The translations under genes and the position numbers were made by a program. Of a stretch of 11,376 bases of DNA, positions 1 to 5,684 are shown piece by piece. Each line of letters opens with the position of its first letter. Position 1 is the stretch's first letter. Origin of the DNA: DASUFH01 sp036274645 (GTDB lineage: Bacteria > Acidobacteriota > Terriglobia > 20CM-2-55-15); assembly GCA_036274645.1 (NCBI GenBank), contig DASUFH010000371.1, forward strand, positions 1 to 11,376, written 5' to 3'. The notes beneath the pieces were generated by a model, which ran no database searches, was not told the origin of the DNA, and was given only the letters and a program-made list of their open reading frames with translations.

Positions 1-119
1 TTTGTCTTCTGCTTCTTTCAGATTGGCCTCGCGGTTACTCCTTGCAGTTCGACTACGGTTGTTGCACCTCCTCCGTCAGGGTCTTTCACCCTGATAGATC
101 CAGCCCATGCCGGGCACAC
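1..119 (-). mobile_element. Group II intron (IIC-like), 5' end, cut by window edge
   Basis: Read on the minus strand from 119 leftward, the sequence opens GTGTGCCCGGCATGGG, the 5' start typical of bacterial group II introns, best known to me from the Oceanobacillus iheyensis IIC intron. Further domain I landmarks follow in the right order: a small hairpin with AGGGTGAAAGACCCT, then GTAACCGCGAGG, then AATCTGAAAGAAGCAGAAG and GACAAA near the edge. The match is from memory of family sequences, not an alignment. The 5' splice junction would lie between 120 and 119. Only about 119 nt of the ribozyme are visible. The reverse transcriptase/maturase ORF and domains V and VI, if present, lie outside the window, so activity cannot be judged. 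The exon just upstream is a perfect stem-loop (123-141), the kind of target IIC introns choose. Confidence 0.85.
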
Positions 120-122
120 TAG

Positions 123-141
123 GGGCGGTCTATGACCGCCC
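123..141 (-). other. Stem-loop at the group II intron insertion site
   Basis: GGGCGGTC and GACCGCCC form a perfect 8-bp stem with a 3-nt loop. On the minus strand three bases (CTA) separate the stem from the intron start at 119. Known group IIC introns insert beside terminator-like or other stem-loops, so this is the likely recognition structure. No T-run follows in the exon, so it is not a canonical intrinsic terminator. Confidence 0.6.
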
Positions 142-222
142 AATGAATTCTGAAATCACGAGGGTACCTACCGACATCGACCAGTAAGCCATTGGGTCAT
201 TGGGCGGTTCAGCCAGGTCCAT

Positions 223-258
223 TACACATCGGACAACAGCCAGCGCACAACGGACATT
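223..258 (-). repeat. Degenerate heptamer-like repeat tract, copy 1
   Basis: On the plus strand this tract reads as roughly 7-bp units such as ACATCGG, ACAACAG, ACAACGG and ACATTGA, with one poor unit between. Read on the minus strand it aligns without gaps to 9431-9396, about 24 of 36 positions identical by eye, including a shared CTGTTGTC. It lies downstream of yraN, in the same order relative to an AGGGGCGGTCT motif as the second copy. Its function is unknown. Confidence 0.4.
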
Positions 259-283
259 GAGGGGACAGGAGAGGCATTTGTGT

Positions 284-311
284 GGGCGGTCATAGACGTC
301 ATAGACCGCCC
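284..311 (-). other. Stem-loop overlapping the yraN stop codon
   Basis: GGGCGGTC at 284-291 pairs perfectly with GACCGCCC at 304-311. The minus-strand TGA stop of yraN (301-299) lies in the 12-nt loop. It could act as a weak, T-run-less terminator or transcript-stabilising hairpin for the cysS-aminotransferase-yraN operon. It is also the right-hand copy of the inverted repeat bounding 121-313. Confidence 0.45.
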
Positions 312-688
312 CTGGAATTTTCGCGAAACGCGTCCCGTAACAGTTCATACCGTGGATTTGCGCCGGGCGCCGCGATGACGGCAAGAATATCGAAGCGGTA
401 GGCGGCATTCTCGAGCCGGTATCGGGTCCGATATGCGCGGGCGGCGCGCGTAATGCGCCGCTGTTTGGCAAAACCCACGGCGTCTTCGGGGGCGCCGGAC
501 CGGCGGGCTTTCACTTCGACGAAGACCAGCTGGTCTCCCTCCCACGCAATCAGGTCGATTTCTCCATCGCGGGTGCGGAAACCGGAAGCCACAATCTTCC
601 AGCCAAGCGTCCGGAGATACTCTGCGCCTTCAATCTCGGAGCGGCGGCCGAATGGGAGGCGCTGGAAGGGCCACCATGGAAAGGGCAT
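299..688 (-). CDS. yraN: YraN/UPF0102 family endonuclease-like protein
   Basis: This 129-residue protein has the YraN-family layout, a small restriction-endonuclease-like fold of uncertain cellular role that is conserved across bacteria. The visible core is a helix with GAEYLRTLGW (21-30), then GEIDLIAWE (42-50) and VFVEVKARR (55-63). Together they give the E43/D45...E58-x-K60 arrangement of the PD-(D/E)xK superfamily. A lysine/arginine-rich helix (AKQRRITRAARAYR) follows. Length is normal for the family. It starts with ATG six bases after the stop of the aminotransferase gene, so it is probably the last gene of that operon. The extreme C-terminus (SRGGL and stop) is encoded by a GGGGCGGTC repeat element, so the last few residues may have been replaced by a repeat insertion. 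Nuclease activity is inferred from the fold only. Confidence 0.88.
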   Translation of the reverse strand: MPFPWWPFQRLPFGRRSEIEGAEYLRTLGWKIVASGFRTRDGEIDLIAWEGDQLVFVEVKARRSGAPEDAVGFAKQRRITRAARAYRTRYRLENAAYRFDILAVIAAPGANPRYELLRDAFRENSRGGL

Positions 689-694
689 GACCGA

Positions 695-2038
695 TCACGA
701 TGTTTTGGACGCGGCGATGACCGCCTCGGCAAGGATCTCGGTCGCGCAGGCCGCCTGTTCCTGATCGACCACGAGTGGCGGCGAAAGCCGGATCGTTGAG
801 ACGCCGGCGCCCAGCACGAGCAGTCCACGCCTGAAGCACTCCGCGACGATCGCGTCGCGCATCGCCGAATCCGGCGCCCGTGAAGCGCGGTTCCTGACGA
901 TGTCCACGCCGATCATCAGGCCAAGCCCGCGAATATCGCCAACCACGGGCGCCGCGCCAAGCGATCCGATCAGGAGATCCTTGAAATAGGCGCCGACCGC
1001 GGCCGCATTGGCCACGTATTGTTCTTCGAGCAGACGAACCGTTTCCAGCGCGGCGGCAATAGAAACCGGATTGCCACCAAACGTGGAGGCGTGGGCGCCG
1101 GGCTCCCAGACCATGCGGTTGGCGTGAGCCATCATGACTCCCAGCGGCATTCCCGAGGCGATGCCCTTGGCGATCGCAACGATATCGGGATGCACGTTGA
1201 AGTGCTGGAAGGCGAACATCCTGCCGGTCCGGCCCATGCCGCACTGCACTTCGTCGGCGATCAGGAGGATTCCGAACCGACGGGCCAACTGTTCAAGTCC
1301 CGGCAGGAAATCGGCCGGCGGCACAACGTAGCCACCCTCGCCCTGCACCGCTTCAAAGACAATTCCCGCCACTTCGTCCGGGTTGACCGTGGTCTTGAAC
1401 ACCACGTCTTCCAGATAGCGGAGCACGGCCTGACCGACGTTTTCCGGTTGCGCGCCGAGCGGGCAACGATACGGATTCGGATAGGGAATGTGCGTGACGC
1501 CCGGAATCAGCGGGCCGAATCCCTTGCGCTGGACGGCCTTCGACGACGTCAGCGACAGCGCGCCCATGGTCCGGCCATGGAACGCATGCTGAAACGCGAT
1601 GAACTGGTACCGGCCGGTGGAATACCGCGCCAGTTTCATCGCCGCTTCAATCGCCTCCGCGCCGGAGTTACCGAAAAAACAGCGCCAGCTCTGTCCATCG
1701 CCCATGACGCTTTCCAGCTTTTCAGCCAGACGGGGCATGTGCGAGTAATAGAAATCGGTGCCGGACATGTGAATCAACGACGCGGCCTGATCCTGAATGG
1801 CGCGCACCACATCGGGGTGGCAGTGGCCGGTCGAGCAGACCGCGATCCCGGCGCTGAAATCCAGAAAACGGTTCCCGTCGACGTCTTCCACGAGGGCGCC
1901 GCTGGCCCGCTCGGCAACGAGGGGATAAGTCCGGGTATAGGACGGAGAAATGTAGCGGCGATCGTCGGCGATTACCGCCGCAGCCCTCGGTCCCGGCAAC
2001 GCAGTGAGGATTTTCGGGAACCGTTCCGTAATCGTCAT
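695..2038 (-). CDS. Class III PLP aminotransferase (acetylornithine/GABA type)
   Basis: This is a cytosolic fold-type I, class III pyridoxal-phosphate enzyme of 447 residues. Visible landmarks (numbered from this start) are GNRFLDFSAGIAV near 55-67, the PLP-phosphate loop NSGAEA near 124-129, AFHGRTMGALS near 152-162, D262 in IADEVQ and the Schiff-base lysine K291 in AIAKGIASG. The N-terminal LPGPRAA motif, the PYPNPYRCP stretch and the length resemble the group labelled acetylornithine-aminotransferase family, which also includes 4-aminobutyrate aminotransferases and archaeal amino-acid racemases. The exact substrate cannot be read from sequence, so no symbol is given. The chosen ATG overlaps the cysS stop as ATGA. 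An in-frame ATG at 2050 would add four residues, and neither start has a clear Shine-Dalgarno. It lies between cysS and yraN, probably co-transcribed. No arginine or GABA pathway genes are nearby. Confidence 0.9.
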   Translation of the reverse strand: MTITERFPKILTALPGPRAAAVIADDRRYISPSYTRTYPLVAERASGALVEDVDGNRFLDFSAGIAVCSTGHCHPDVVRAIQDQAASLIHMSGTDFYYSHMPRLAEKLESVMGDGQSWRCFFGNSGAEAIEAAMKLARYSTGRYQFIAFQHAFHGRTMGALSLTSSKAVQRKGFGPLIPGVTHIPYPNPYRCPLGAQPENVGQAVLRYLEDVVFKTTVNPDEVAGIVFEAVQGEGGYVVPPADFLPGLEQLARRFGILLIADEVQCGMGRTGRMFAFQHFNVHPDIVAIAKGIASGMPLGVMMAHANRMVWEPGAHASTFGGNPVSIAAALETVRLLEEQYVANAAAVGAYFKDLLIGSLGAAPVVGDIRGLGLMIGVDIVRNRASRAPDSAMRDAIVAECFRRGLLVLGAGVSTIRLSPPLVVDQEQAACATEILAEAVIAASKTS

Positions 2039-3441
2039 TTCCGCCGCCATCGCATGCCGTCGCGGGTATCCTCGATGAGGATTCCGCGATCGGCAAGTTC
2101 CTGCCGGATCCGGTCCGATCTGGCGAAATCCCGGTTGCGGCGCGCTTCGGCGCGCTCGGCAACCAGCCGCTCGATCTCGGCGGTGTCCGAATCGGAAGAC
2201 GGTTCCCGGCCGGTACCCTGCGGAATGATCGCCAGCCGATCATCCACAACCTTGAGCCATTCCAGAATCCGCTCGCGGTCCCCGGCGCTCATCTTTCCCG
2301 CATCCAGCGCGGCATTGCCCTCACGAATCAACTCGAACAACACACCCAATGCTCGAGGCGTGTTCAAATCGTCGTCCAGACCCGCTTCAAAGTTCTCGCC
2401 GGCGGCCTTGACCGCGCCCTCAAGCCCCCCGGCGCCCTCGGGCAGATTGCCCGCTTTCATGCGGAATATAAACTCCGCGATCCGATCGAGCGCGCTCGCC
2501 GCCTGGGCCAGCCCTTCCATGGTGAAGTTCAGTTGCTTGCGGTAGTGGGTCGAGAGCAGAAGATAGCGAATGGCGAGGGGATTTTTGCCGCGCTCAAGCA
2601 GGTTCCTCAACGTATAAAAGTTGCCCTTCGATTTCGCCATCTTCTCGCCTTCGACCAGAAGATGCTCCCCGTGAATCCAGAATCGGGCAAACGGCTGCCC
2701 AGTGGCGGACTCGCTTTGAGCAATCTCGTTTTCATGGTGCGGAAAGATGTTGTCGACGCCGCCGCAATGAATGTCCAGCGTCGAGCCCAGATTCTTCATG
2801 GCCATTGCGGAGCATTCCAGATGCCATCCGGGACGGCCTTCGCCGAACGGCGTGTCCCAGCGCGGCTCCCGGGGGTCCTTGGGCGCCTTCCACAGCACAA
2901 AGTCGTTGGGCTGTTCCTTGTCGTATTCGTCGGCGTCGATGCGCGCTCCCACCTTCAACTCGCGCCGGTCCAGACGCGAAAGACGCCCATAGGTCGGAAA
3001 CCGGGAGATGCGGAAGTAGATCGAGTCGCCCTCCCGATACGCATGACCGCTCGCCAGCAGCCGCTCCACCAGCTCAATCATCTCGGGAATGTAGTCGGTC
3101 GCCGGCGTAATCACATCGGGCCGCTCAATGCGCAACGCGGCGCAATCCTCAAAAAACGCTTCCGTGTACGGCGCGGTTATCGCGCGAATGTCGACGCCCT
3201 GTTCCATGGCGCGACGGATGATCTTGTCGTCGATATCCGTGATGTTCATCACATGGACGAGCTTCCAGCCCTTCGAGCGCAACCGCCGGCGTAAGACGTC
3301 CTCAAATACGTACGTCCGGAGATTCCCGATATGGGCATAGTCGTAGACCGTCGGCCCGCACGTGTACATGCGCACGGTCTGCCCATCGGCCGGTGCAAAC
3401 GGTTCGACAGCGCCAGAAAGAGTGTTGGTGAATCTAAGCAT
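2035..3441 (-). CDS. cysS: Cysteinyl-tRNA synthetase
   Basis: This class I aminoacyl-tRNA synthetase attaches cysteine to tRNA-Cys in the cytosol. It has 468 residues, against about 461 in E. coli. The N-terminus MLRFTNTLSG leads into YTCGPTVYDYAHIGN, with HIGN at 37-40. The KMSKS-type loop reads KMAKS at 267-271. Likely zinc ligands by family comparison are C28, C210, H235 and E239 (HLEC and FPHHENE). The C-terminal part carries the DALR-like and anticodon-binding regions. The frame stays open upstream to 3612, but those extra 57 residues are arginine-rich and unlike the family, so the ATG at 3441 is chosen. It has no strong Shine-Dalgarno. It is the first gene of a minus-strand operon, and its TGA overlaps the aminotransferase ATG. 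An inverted repeat lies about 20 nt upstream of the start. Confidence 0.97.
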   Translation of the reverse strand: MLRFTNTLSGAVEPFAPADGQTVRMYTCGPTVYDYAHIGNLRTYVFEDVLRRRLRSKGWKLVHVMNITDIDDKIIRRAMEQGVDIRAITAPYTEAFFEDCAALRIERPDVITPATDYIPEMIELVERLLASGHAYREGDSIYFRISRFPTYGRLSRLDRRELKVGARIDADEYDKEQPNDFVLWKAPKDPREPRWDTPFGEGRPGWHLECSAMAMKNLGSTLDIHCGGVDNIFPHHENEIAQSESATGQPFARFWIHGEHLLVEGEKMAKSKGNFYTLRNLLERGKNPLAIRYLLLSTHYRKQLNFTMEGLAQAASALDRIAEFIFRMKAGNLPEGAGGLEGAVKAAGENFEAGLDDDLNTPRALGVLFELIREGNAALDAGKMSAGDRERILEWLKVVDDRLAIIPQGTGREPSSDSDTAEIERLVAERAEARRNRDFARSDRIRQELADRGILIEDTRDGMRWRRK

Positions 3442-3460
3442 CGGTTTTCGAGATTGAAAT

Positions 3461-3478
3461 TGAGCGGTTATACGCTCA
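3461..3478 (-). promoter_or_regulatory. Inverted repeat upstream of cysS, operator-like
   Basis: TGAGCG and CGCTCA are perfect 6-bp arms around a 6-nt spacer. Read on the minus strand the spacer is TATAAC, a fair -10 hexamer that would start transcription about 19 nt before the cysS ATG. No good -35 is seen at 17 nt. It could be an operator over a promoter, or a leader hairpin if transcription starts further upstream. Confidence 0.3.
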
Positions 3479-3520
3479 GCGCAGCATTTCCAGTGACTCG
3501 GTAAGTGATAGCGTCGGGCC

Positions 3521-3529
3521 ATCATAACA
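3521..3529 (-). promoter_or_regulatory. Possible extended -10 promoter for cysS
   Basis: The minus strand reads TGTTATGAT, an extended -10 motif (TGn plus TATGAT, five of six matching TATAAT). Transcription would start near 3514, leaving a leader of about 73 nt before the cysS ATG. No convincing -35 is present. It competes with the TATAAC at 3472-3467. Confidence 0.25.
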
Positions 3530-3634
3530 CGCCCCATCTCCACGGACCGGCGCCTTCGTCCCGCCTTACGGACGCCCTGGATCACCCCATACCGGCGCCG
3601 ACGGGCAAACATGCTGAAATTTCATACTTTACGC

Positions 3635-3663
3635 TTGACACAGAATTTACACACACCAATACT
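3635..3663 (+). promoter_or_regulatory. Sigma-70-type promoter for the lysine-rich mini-gene
   Basis: A perfect -35 TTGACA (3635-3640) is followed after exactly 17 bp by AATACT (3658-3663), a four-of-six match to TATAAT. The local sequence is more AT-rich than the genes around it. Predicted transcription starts near 3670. Everything downstream (hairpin, Shine-Dalgarno, short ORF, terminator) lies on the same strand in the expected order. Confidence 0.6.
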
Positions 3664-3680
3664 AGCGCCACTAACAGGAA

Positions 3681-3706
3681 TGACCTCAAGATGTTGGATG
3701 AGGTCA
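3681..3706 (+). promoter_or_regulatory. Leader hairpin of the mini-gene transcript
   Basis: TGACCTCA (3681-3688) and TGAGGTCA (3699-3706) are perfect 8-bp complementary arms around a 10-nt loop. The hairpin starts about ten bases after the predicted transcription start and ends 23 bases before the Shine-Dalgarno. It could stabilise the 5' end, bind a regulator as RNA, or be a dyad DNA operator just downstream of the promoter. TGACCTCA-type dyads are compatible with a dimeric repressor site, but no regulator is identified. Confidence 0.45.
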
Positions 3707-3743
3707 ACGAACAAGAACCGTAAAATTCGAGGAGAGAGAAAAG

Positions 3744-3797
3744 ATGAAGAAAGCTCCAGCCAAGAAACCGGCAAAGAAGACCGCGAAGAAGAAGTAA
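3744..3797 (+). CDS. 17-residue lysine/alanine/proline-rich basic peptide
   Basis: The 17 codons encode MKKAPAKKPAKKTAKKK and stop at TAA. Nine residues are lysine, four alanine, two proline and one threonine, for a net charge near +9. The composition and the AKKPAKK/AKKT pattern resemble the C-terminal tails of bacterial histone H1-like proteins and of HU/DNA-binding proteins, but there is no folded domain. A strong Shine-Dalgarno (AGGAG, 3730-3734) lies nine bases before the ATG. The ORF sits inside a self-contained transcription unit with its own promoter and intrinsic terminator, which is why I call it real despite its length. The four alanines use four different codons, so the repetition is not a simple DNA repeat. 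A role in nucleic-acid binding is inference from charge only. The unit might instead be a small RNA with an incidental ORF. Confidence 0.6.
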   Translation: MKKAPAKKPAKKTAKKK

Positions 3798-3827
3798 CAC
3801 CGGTTTAACAATTAGGCGCGAAGACCA

Positions 3828-3860
3828 AAAAGGGCCGCTTCATGCGGCCCTTTTGTTTGG
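3828..3860 (+). terminator. Strong intrinsic terminator after the mini-gene
   Basis: GGGCCGC (3832-3838), loop TTCAT and GCGGCCC (3844-3850) form a perfect GC stem. It is extended by AAAA (3828-3831) pairing with TTTT (3851-3854), and the T-rich GTTTGG follows. It lies 30 bases after the mini-gene stop and closes a transcript of roughly 185 nt. Because the stem is flanked by A-runs as well as T-runs it could work on both strands, but no minus-strand gene ends here. Confidence 0.85.
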
Positions 3861-3966
3861 TTTTTGGGCCGAACAATGGCTCTAAAATTCCTGCGTTTTG
3901 GGCCGGAATATCGCTACAATCCGCTCAATGCCGGGCCAGCCGGCCGCACCAGGAAGGCAAGCCGAA

Positions 3967-4545
3967 ATGGATGTTTATATCTCCGCGAACGCGTTTTGGG
4001 CGTTGTTGGTTTCCGCCATCGAGGTCTACAAGAAGGAATGTTACGGCATCCTTCTCGGCTATCGAGACAGCGGCAACGGATATATCGTCGAACACGCGTT
4101 GTCCTACCAGACGGCGGAGCGTCGCCACACCAGCGTGGAGCGCAACTGGCGGGCGTCCAGGCGGATGCACAAGTTCCTCGACAATCTGCCGCACCTGTCC
4201 CTCATCGGAGACTTTCATTCACACACCGGCTGGGGGGGACTGAAAGGTGTCGGGCATCCGAGTGAAACCGATGTCGGCGACATGGCCGAAGAACATCTCT
4301 ACATCATCATCGTCGCCAACGATAAACGCCGGTCCAGCACGTGGCAATACAACGGCGATGGGACGCTGTCGGGCACCGTTGACGATTATCACTTCCGCCT
4401 GAGCGCCTATTATCTCGGCGCCTCCTCGCGGCCGCGGCGCGCCAGCATATTCTGTCCCTATGCGATCGGATTTAACGTGAAGGAGTTTCCCACGCGAGTG
4501 GCGAGCAGGAGTTCAGTAGCGCCACAGCTGAAGGCCAAACCGTAA
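3967..4545 (+). CDS. JAMM/MPN (JAB) domain metalloprotease-like protein
   Basis: This 192-residue, probably cytosolic protein has the JAMM zinc-protease signature. E24 lies in KKECYGILLGYR, H84 and H86 in GDFHSHTGW, and S99 and D102 in HPSETDV, giving E...HxH-x12-SxxD. Canonical JAMM spacers between the histidines and serine are usually shorter, so this one carries a longer glycine-rich insert. Family members remove ubiquitin-like or sulfur-carrier C-terminal tails, or cleave other isopeptide-like bonds; the substrate here is unknown. The start is the ATG at 3967, preceded by AGGAAGG at 3951-3957. The frame extends upstream to a TTG at 3898, but that region is unlike the family. No E1/E2-like, ubiquitin-like, MoaD/ThiS or cysteine-synthase partner is adjacent, so it looks monocistronic, between the mini-gene and the convergent ddl. 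A TACAAT at 3915-3920 is a possible -10. All five catalytic residues are present, so activity is plausible. Confidence 0.82.
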   Translation: MDVYISANAFWALLVSAIEVYKKECYGILLGYRDSGNGYIVEHALSYQTAERRHTSVERNWRASRRMHKFLDNLPHLSLIGDFHSHTGWGGLKGVGHPSETDVGDMAEEHLYIIIVANDKRRSSTWQYNGDGTLSGTVDDYHFRLSAYYLGASSRPRRASIFCPYAIGFNVKEFPTRVASRSSVAPQLKAKP

Positions 4546-4628
4546 GTCTGGCACGGTTTCAACCGAACAGCGCGTGAAGGGGAATACCGATATCCACCAT
4601 AACTGGATTCTATGCCCGGGGCGCGGAC

Positions 4629-5684
4629 TCAGTATCGGGTTCGCAAGCGCTTTTTCTCGGAATGCCGTTCGATGGCCAGCGTAATCAACCGGTCGATGAG
4701 TTGCTTATGGGGCACGCCGGACGCTTCCCAGAGTTTCGGGTACATGCTGATCGCGGTGAATCCGGGCAGCGTGTTGATCTCGTTCACGTAGAACTTTCCC
4801 GATGATCGATCGAGAAACAGGTCGATGCGCGCCAATCCCGAACACTCCAGGACCTTGAACACGTGGAGCGCAACGTTGCGCGCGTCTTCCACCTGTTTCG
4901 GTTCCAGCGGCGCCGGTATGAGAAGCCGCGAATCGTCGTCCACGTATTTCGCCGTGTAGTCGTAGAACTCGCGCGAAGGAACGATTTCGCCCGGAACGGA
5001 CGCCATGGGGCTGTCGTTGCCGAGCACGGCCACTTCGATTTCCCGCGCATTGACGCCGCGCTCGACCACGATTTTGCGGTCAAACTCCGCGGCCAGGGCG
5101 AGCGCCGCGGGCAGTTCCCCGGCATCGTGGACTTTGGAAATGCCGACGGACGAACCCAGATTGGCCGGTTTCACAAAAACGGGATAAGGCAGGCGGTCGC
5201 GCTCGCGCGCAATGAACGACTCGATTTCCGCGGCGCCGGGCGCCCAGAAATCCACGATCGGCAGACCGGCGTCGCGCAGCAATCGCTTCATGACGTCTTT
5301 ATCCATTCCGGCCGCGGAACCCAGCACACCGGCGCCGACATAGGGCAGGTCCGCCAGTTCCAGCAAACCCTGGACCGTGCCATCTTCACCGTACGTGCCG
5401 TGCAGGATCGGGAAGACCACGTCAAACGGGCGCGGCTCGATCGGCTCGGGCGCCAGGGTGACCGGCTCGCCATGGGTCAACGCGCCCTGAATGCGCTCGC
5501 GGGGCGGCGCCGACGCGAGCATGGCGCGACCGGAAAGCCAGCGGCCTTCCGGCGTGATCCCGATAGGAACGACGTCGTACCTTTGGGGATCGAGTGACGC
5601 GATGATGAACTCCGCCGAGCGCAGCGATACTTCATGCTCGCCGGACCGGCCGCCGAAAACGACGGCGACGCGCAACTTCTTCAT
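4629..5684 (-). CDS. ddl: D-alanine-D-alanine ligase
   Basis: This ATP-grasp ligase makes the D-Ala-D-Ala dipeptide of the peptidoglycan stem in the cytosol. It has 351 residues. Visible landmarks are VVFGGRSGEHEVSLRSA near the N-terminus, ILHGTYGEDGTVQGLLEL, the ATP-grasp lysine in VFVKPANLGSSVG, and the Mg-binding ARIDLFLD plus VNEINTLPG near the C-terminus, ending ISMYPKLWEASG. The omega-loop reads EFYDYTAKY, with the tyrosine typical of true D-Ala-D-Ala ligases rather than the VanA/VanB D-lactate type. It is the last gene of a five-gene minus-strand operon. Its ATG overlaps the stop of the threonine aldolase as ATGA, suggesting translational coupling. No mur or fts genes are in view, so it is separated from the usual division cluster. 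No terminator is seen in the 83-nt convergent gap to the JAMM gene. Confidence 0.97.
   Translation of the reverse strand: MKKLRVAVVFGGRSGEHEVSLRSAEFIIASLDPQRYDVVPIGITPEGRWLSGRAMLASAPPRERIQGALTHGEPVTLAPEPIEPRPFDVVFPILHGTYGEDGTVQGLLELADLPYVGAGVLGSAAGMDKDVMKRLLRDAGLPIVDFWAPGAAEIESFIARERDRLPYPVFVKPANLGSSVGISKVHDAGELPAALALAAEFDRKIVVERGVNAREIEVAVLGNDSPMASVPGEIVPSREFYDYTAKYVDDDSRLLIPAPLEPKQVEDARNVALHVFKVLECSGLARIDLFLDRSSGKFYVNEINTLPGFTAISMYPKLWEASGVPHKQLIDRLITLAIERHSEKKRLRTRY

Larger units (their letters stand above)
121..313. repeat. 193-bp segment bounded by 16-bp inverted arms (MITE-like)
   Basis: AGGGGCGGTCTATGAC at 121-136 is the exact reverse complement of GTCATAGACCGCCCCT at 298-313. Each end also folds on itself: 123-130 pairs with 134-141 across a 3-nt loop, and 284-291 pairs with 304-311 across a 12-nt loop. 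The right end differs from the left by a 9-bp insertion that repeats GTCATAGAC. No gene is evident inside. It contains CATTGGG repeats near 190-206 and a heptamer-like tract at 223-258. A miniature inverted-repeat element is one reading. Two independent insertions of a short palindromic repeat is another. No target-site duplication can be seen, because the left flank is interrupted by the intron. The right arm overlaps the 3' end and stop codon of yraN. Confidence 0.5.

Noticed and set aside
130..471. 113-codon minus-strand frame over the intergenic repeats and the end of yraN
   Set aside because: It overlaps yraN in another frame and most of it is repeat sequence; the cysteine pair CLSCPLNVRC looks striking but is not supported by a start signal or family match.
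1019..2545. 508-codon open frame on the plus strand across the aminotransferase and cysS
   Set aside because: It is antisense to two clearly recognised genes, is rich in Arg, His and Ser with no family motif, and is the usual by-product of GC-rich codon use.
3442..3612. 57-residue N-terminal extension of CysS
   Set aside because: The stretch is arginine-rich and unlike CysS proteins, and a family-typical start MLRFTNTLSG exists at 3441.
3691..3723. Ten-codon ORF MLDEVNEQEP in the mini-gene leader
   Set aside because: No Shine-Dalgarno, and its start lies inside the hairpin loop; an upstream leader peptide cannot be excluded but is not supported.
3915..3920. TACAAT as the -10 of the JAMM gene
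   Set aside because: A fair -10 hexamer, but no -35 at a usable distance; mentioned under the gene rather than listed as a promoter.
4546..4628. Convergent gap searched for a bidirectional terminator
   Set aside because: Only a 5-bp CGGTT/AACCG stem without a T-run is visible; not enough to call a terminator.
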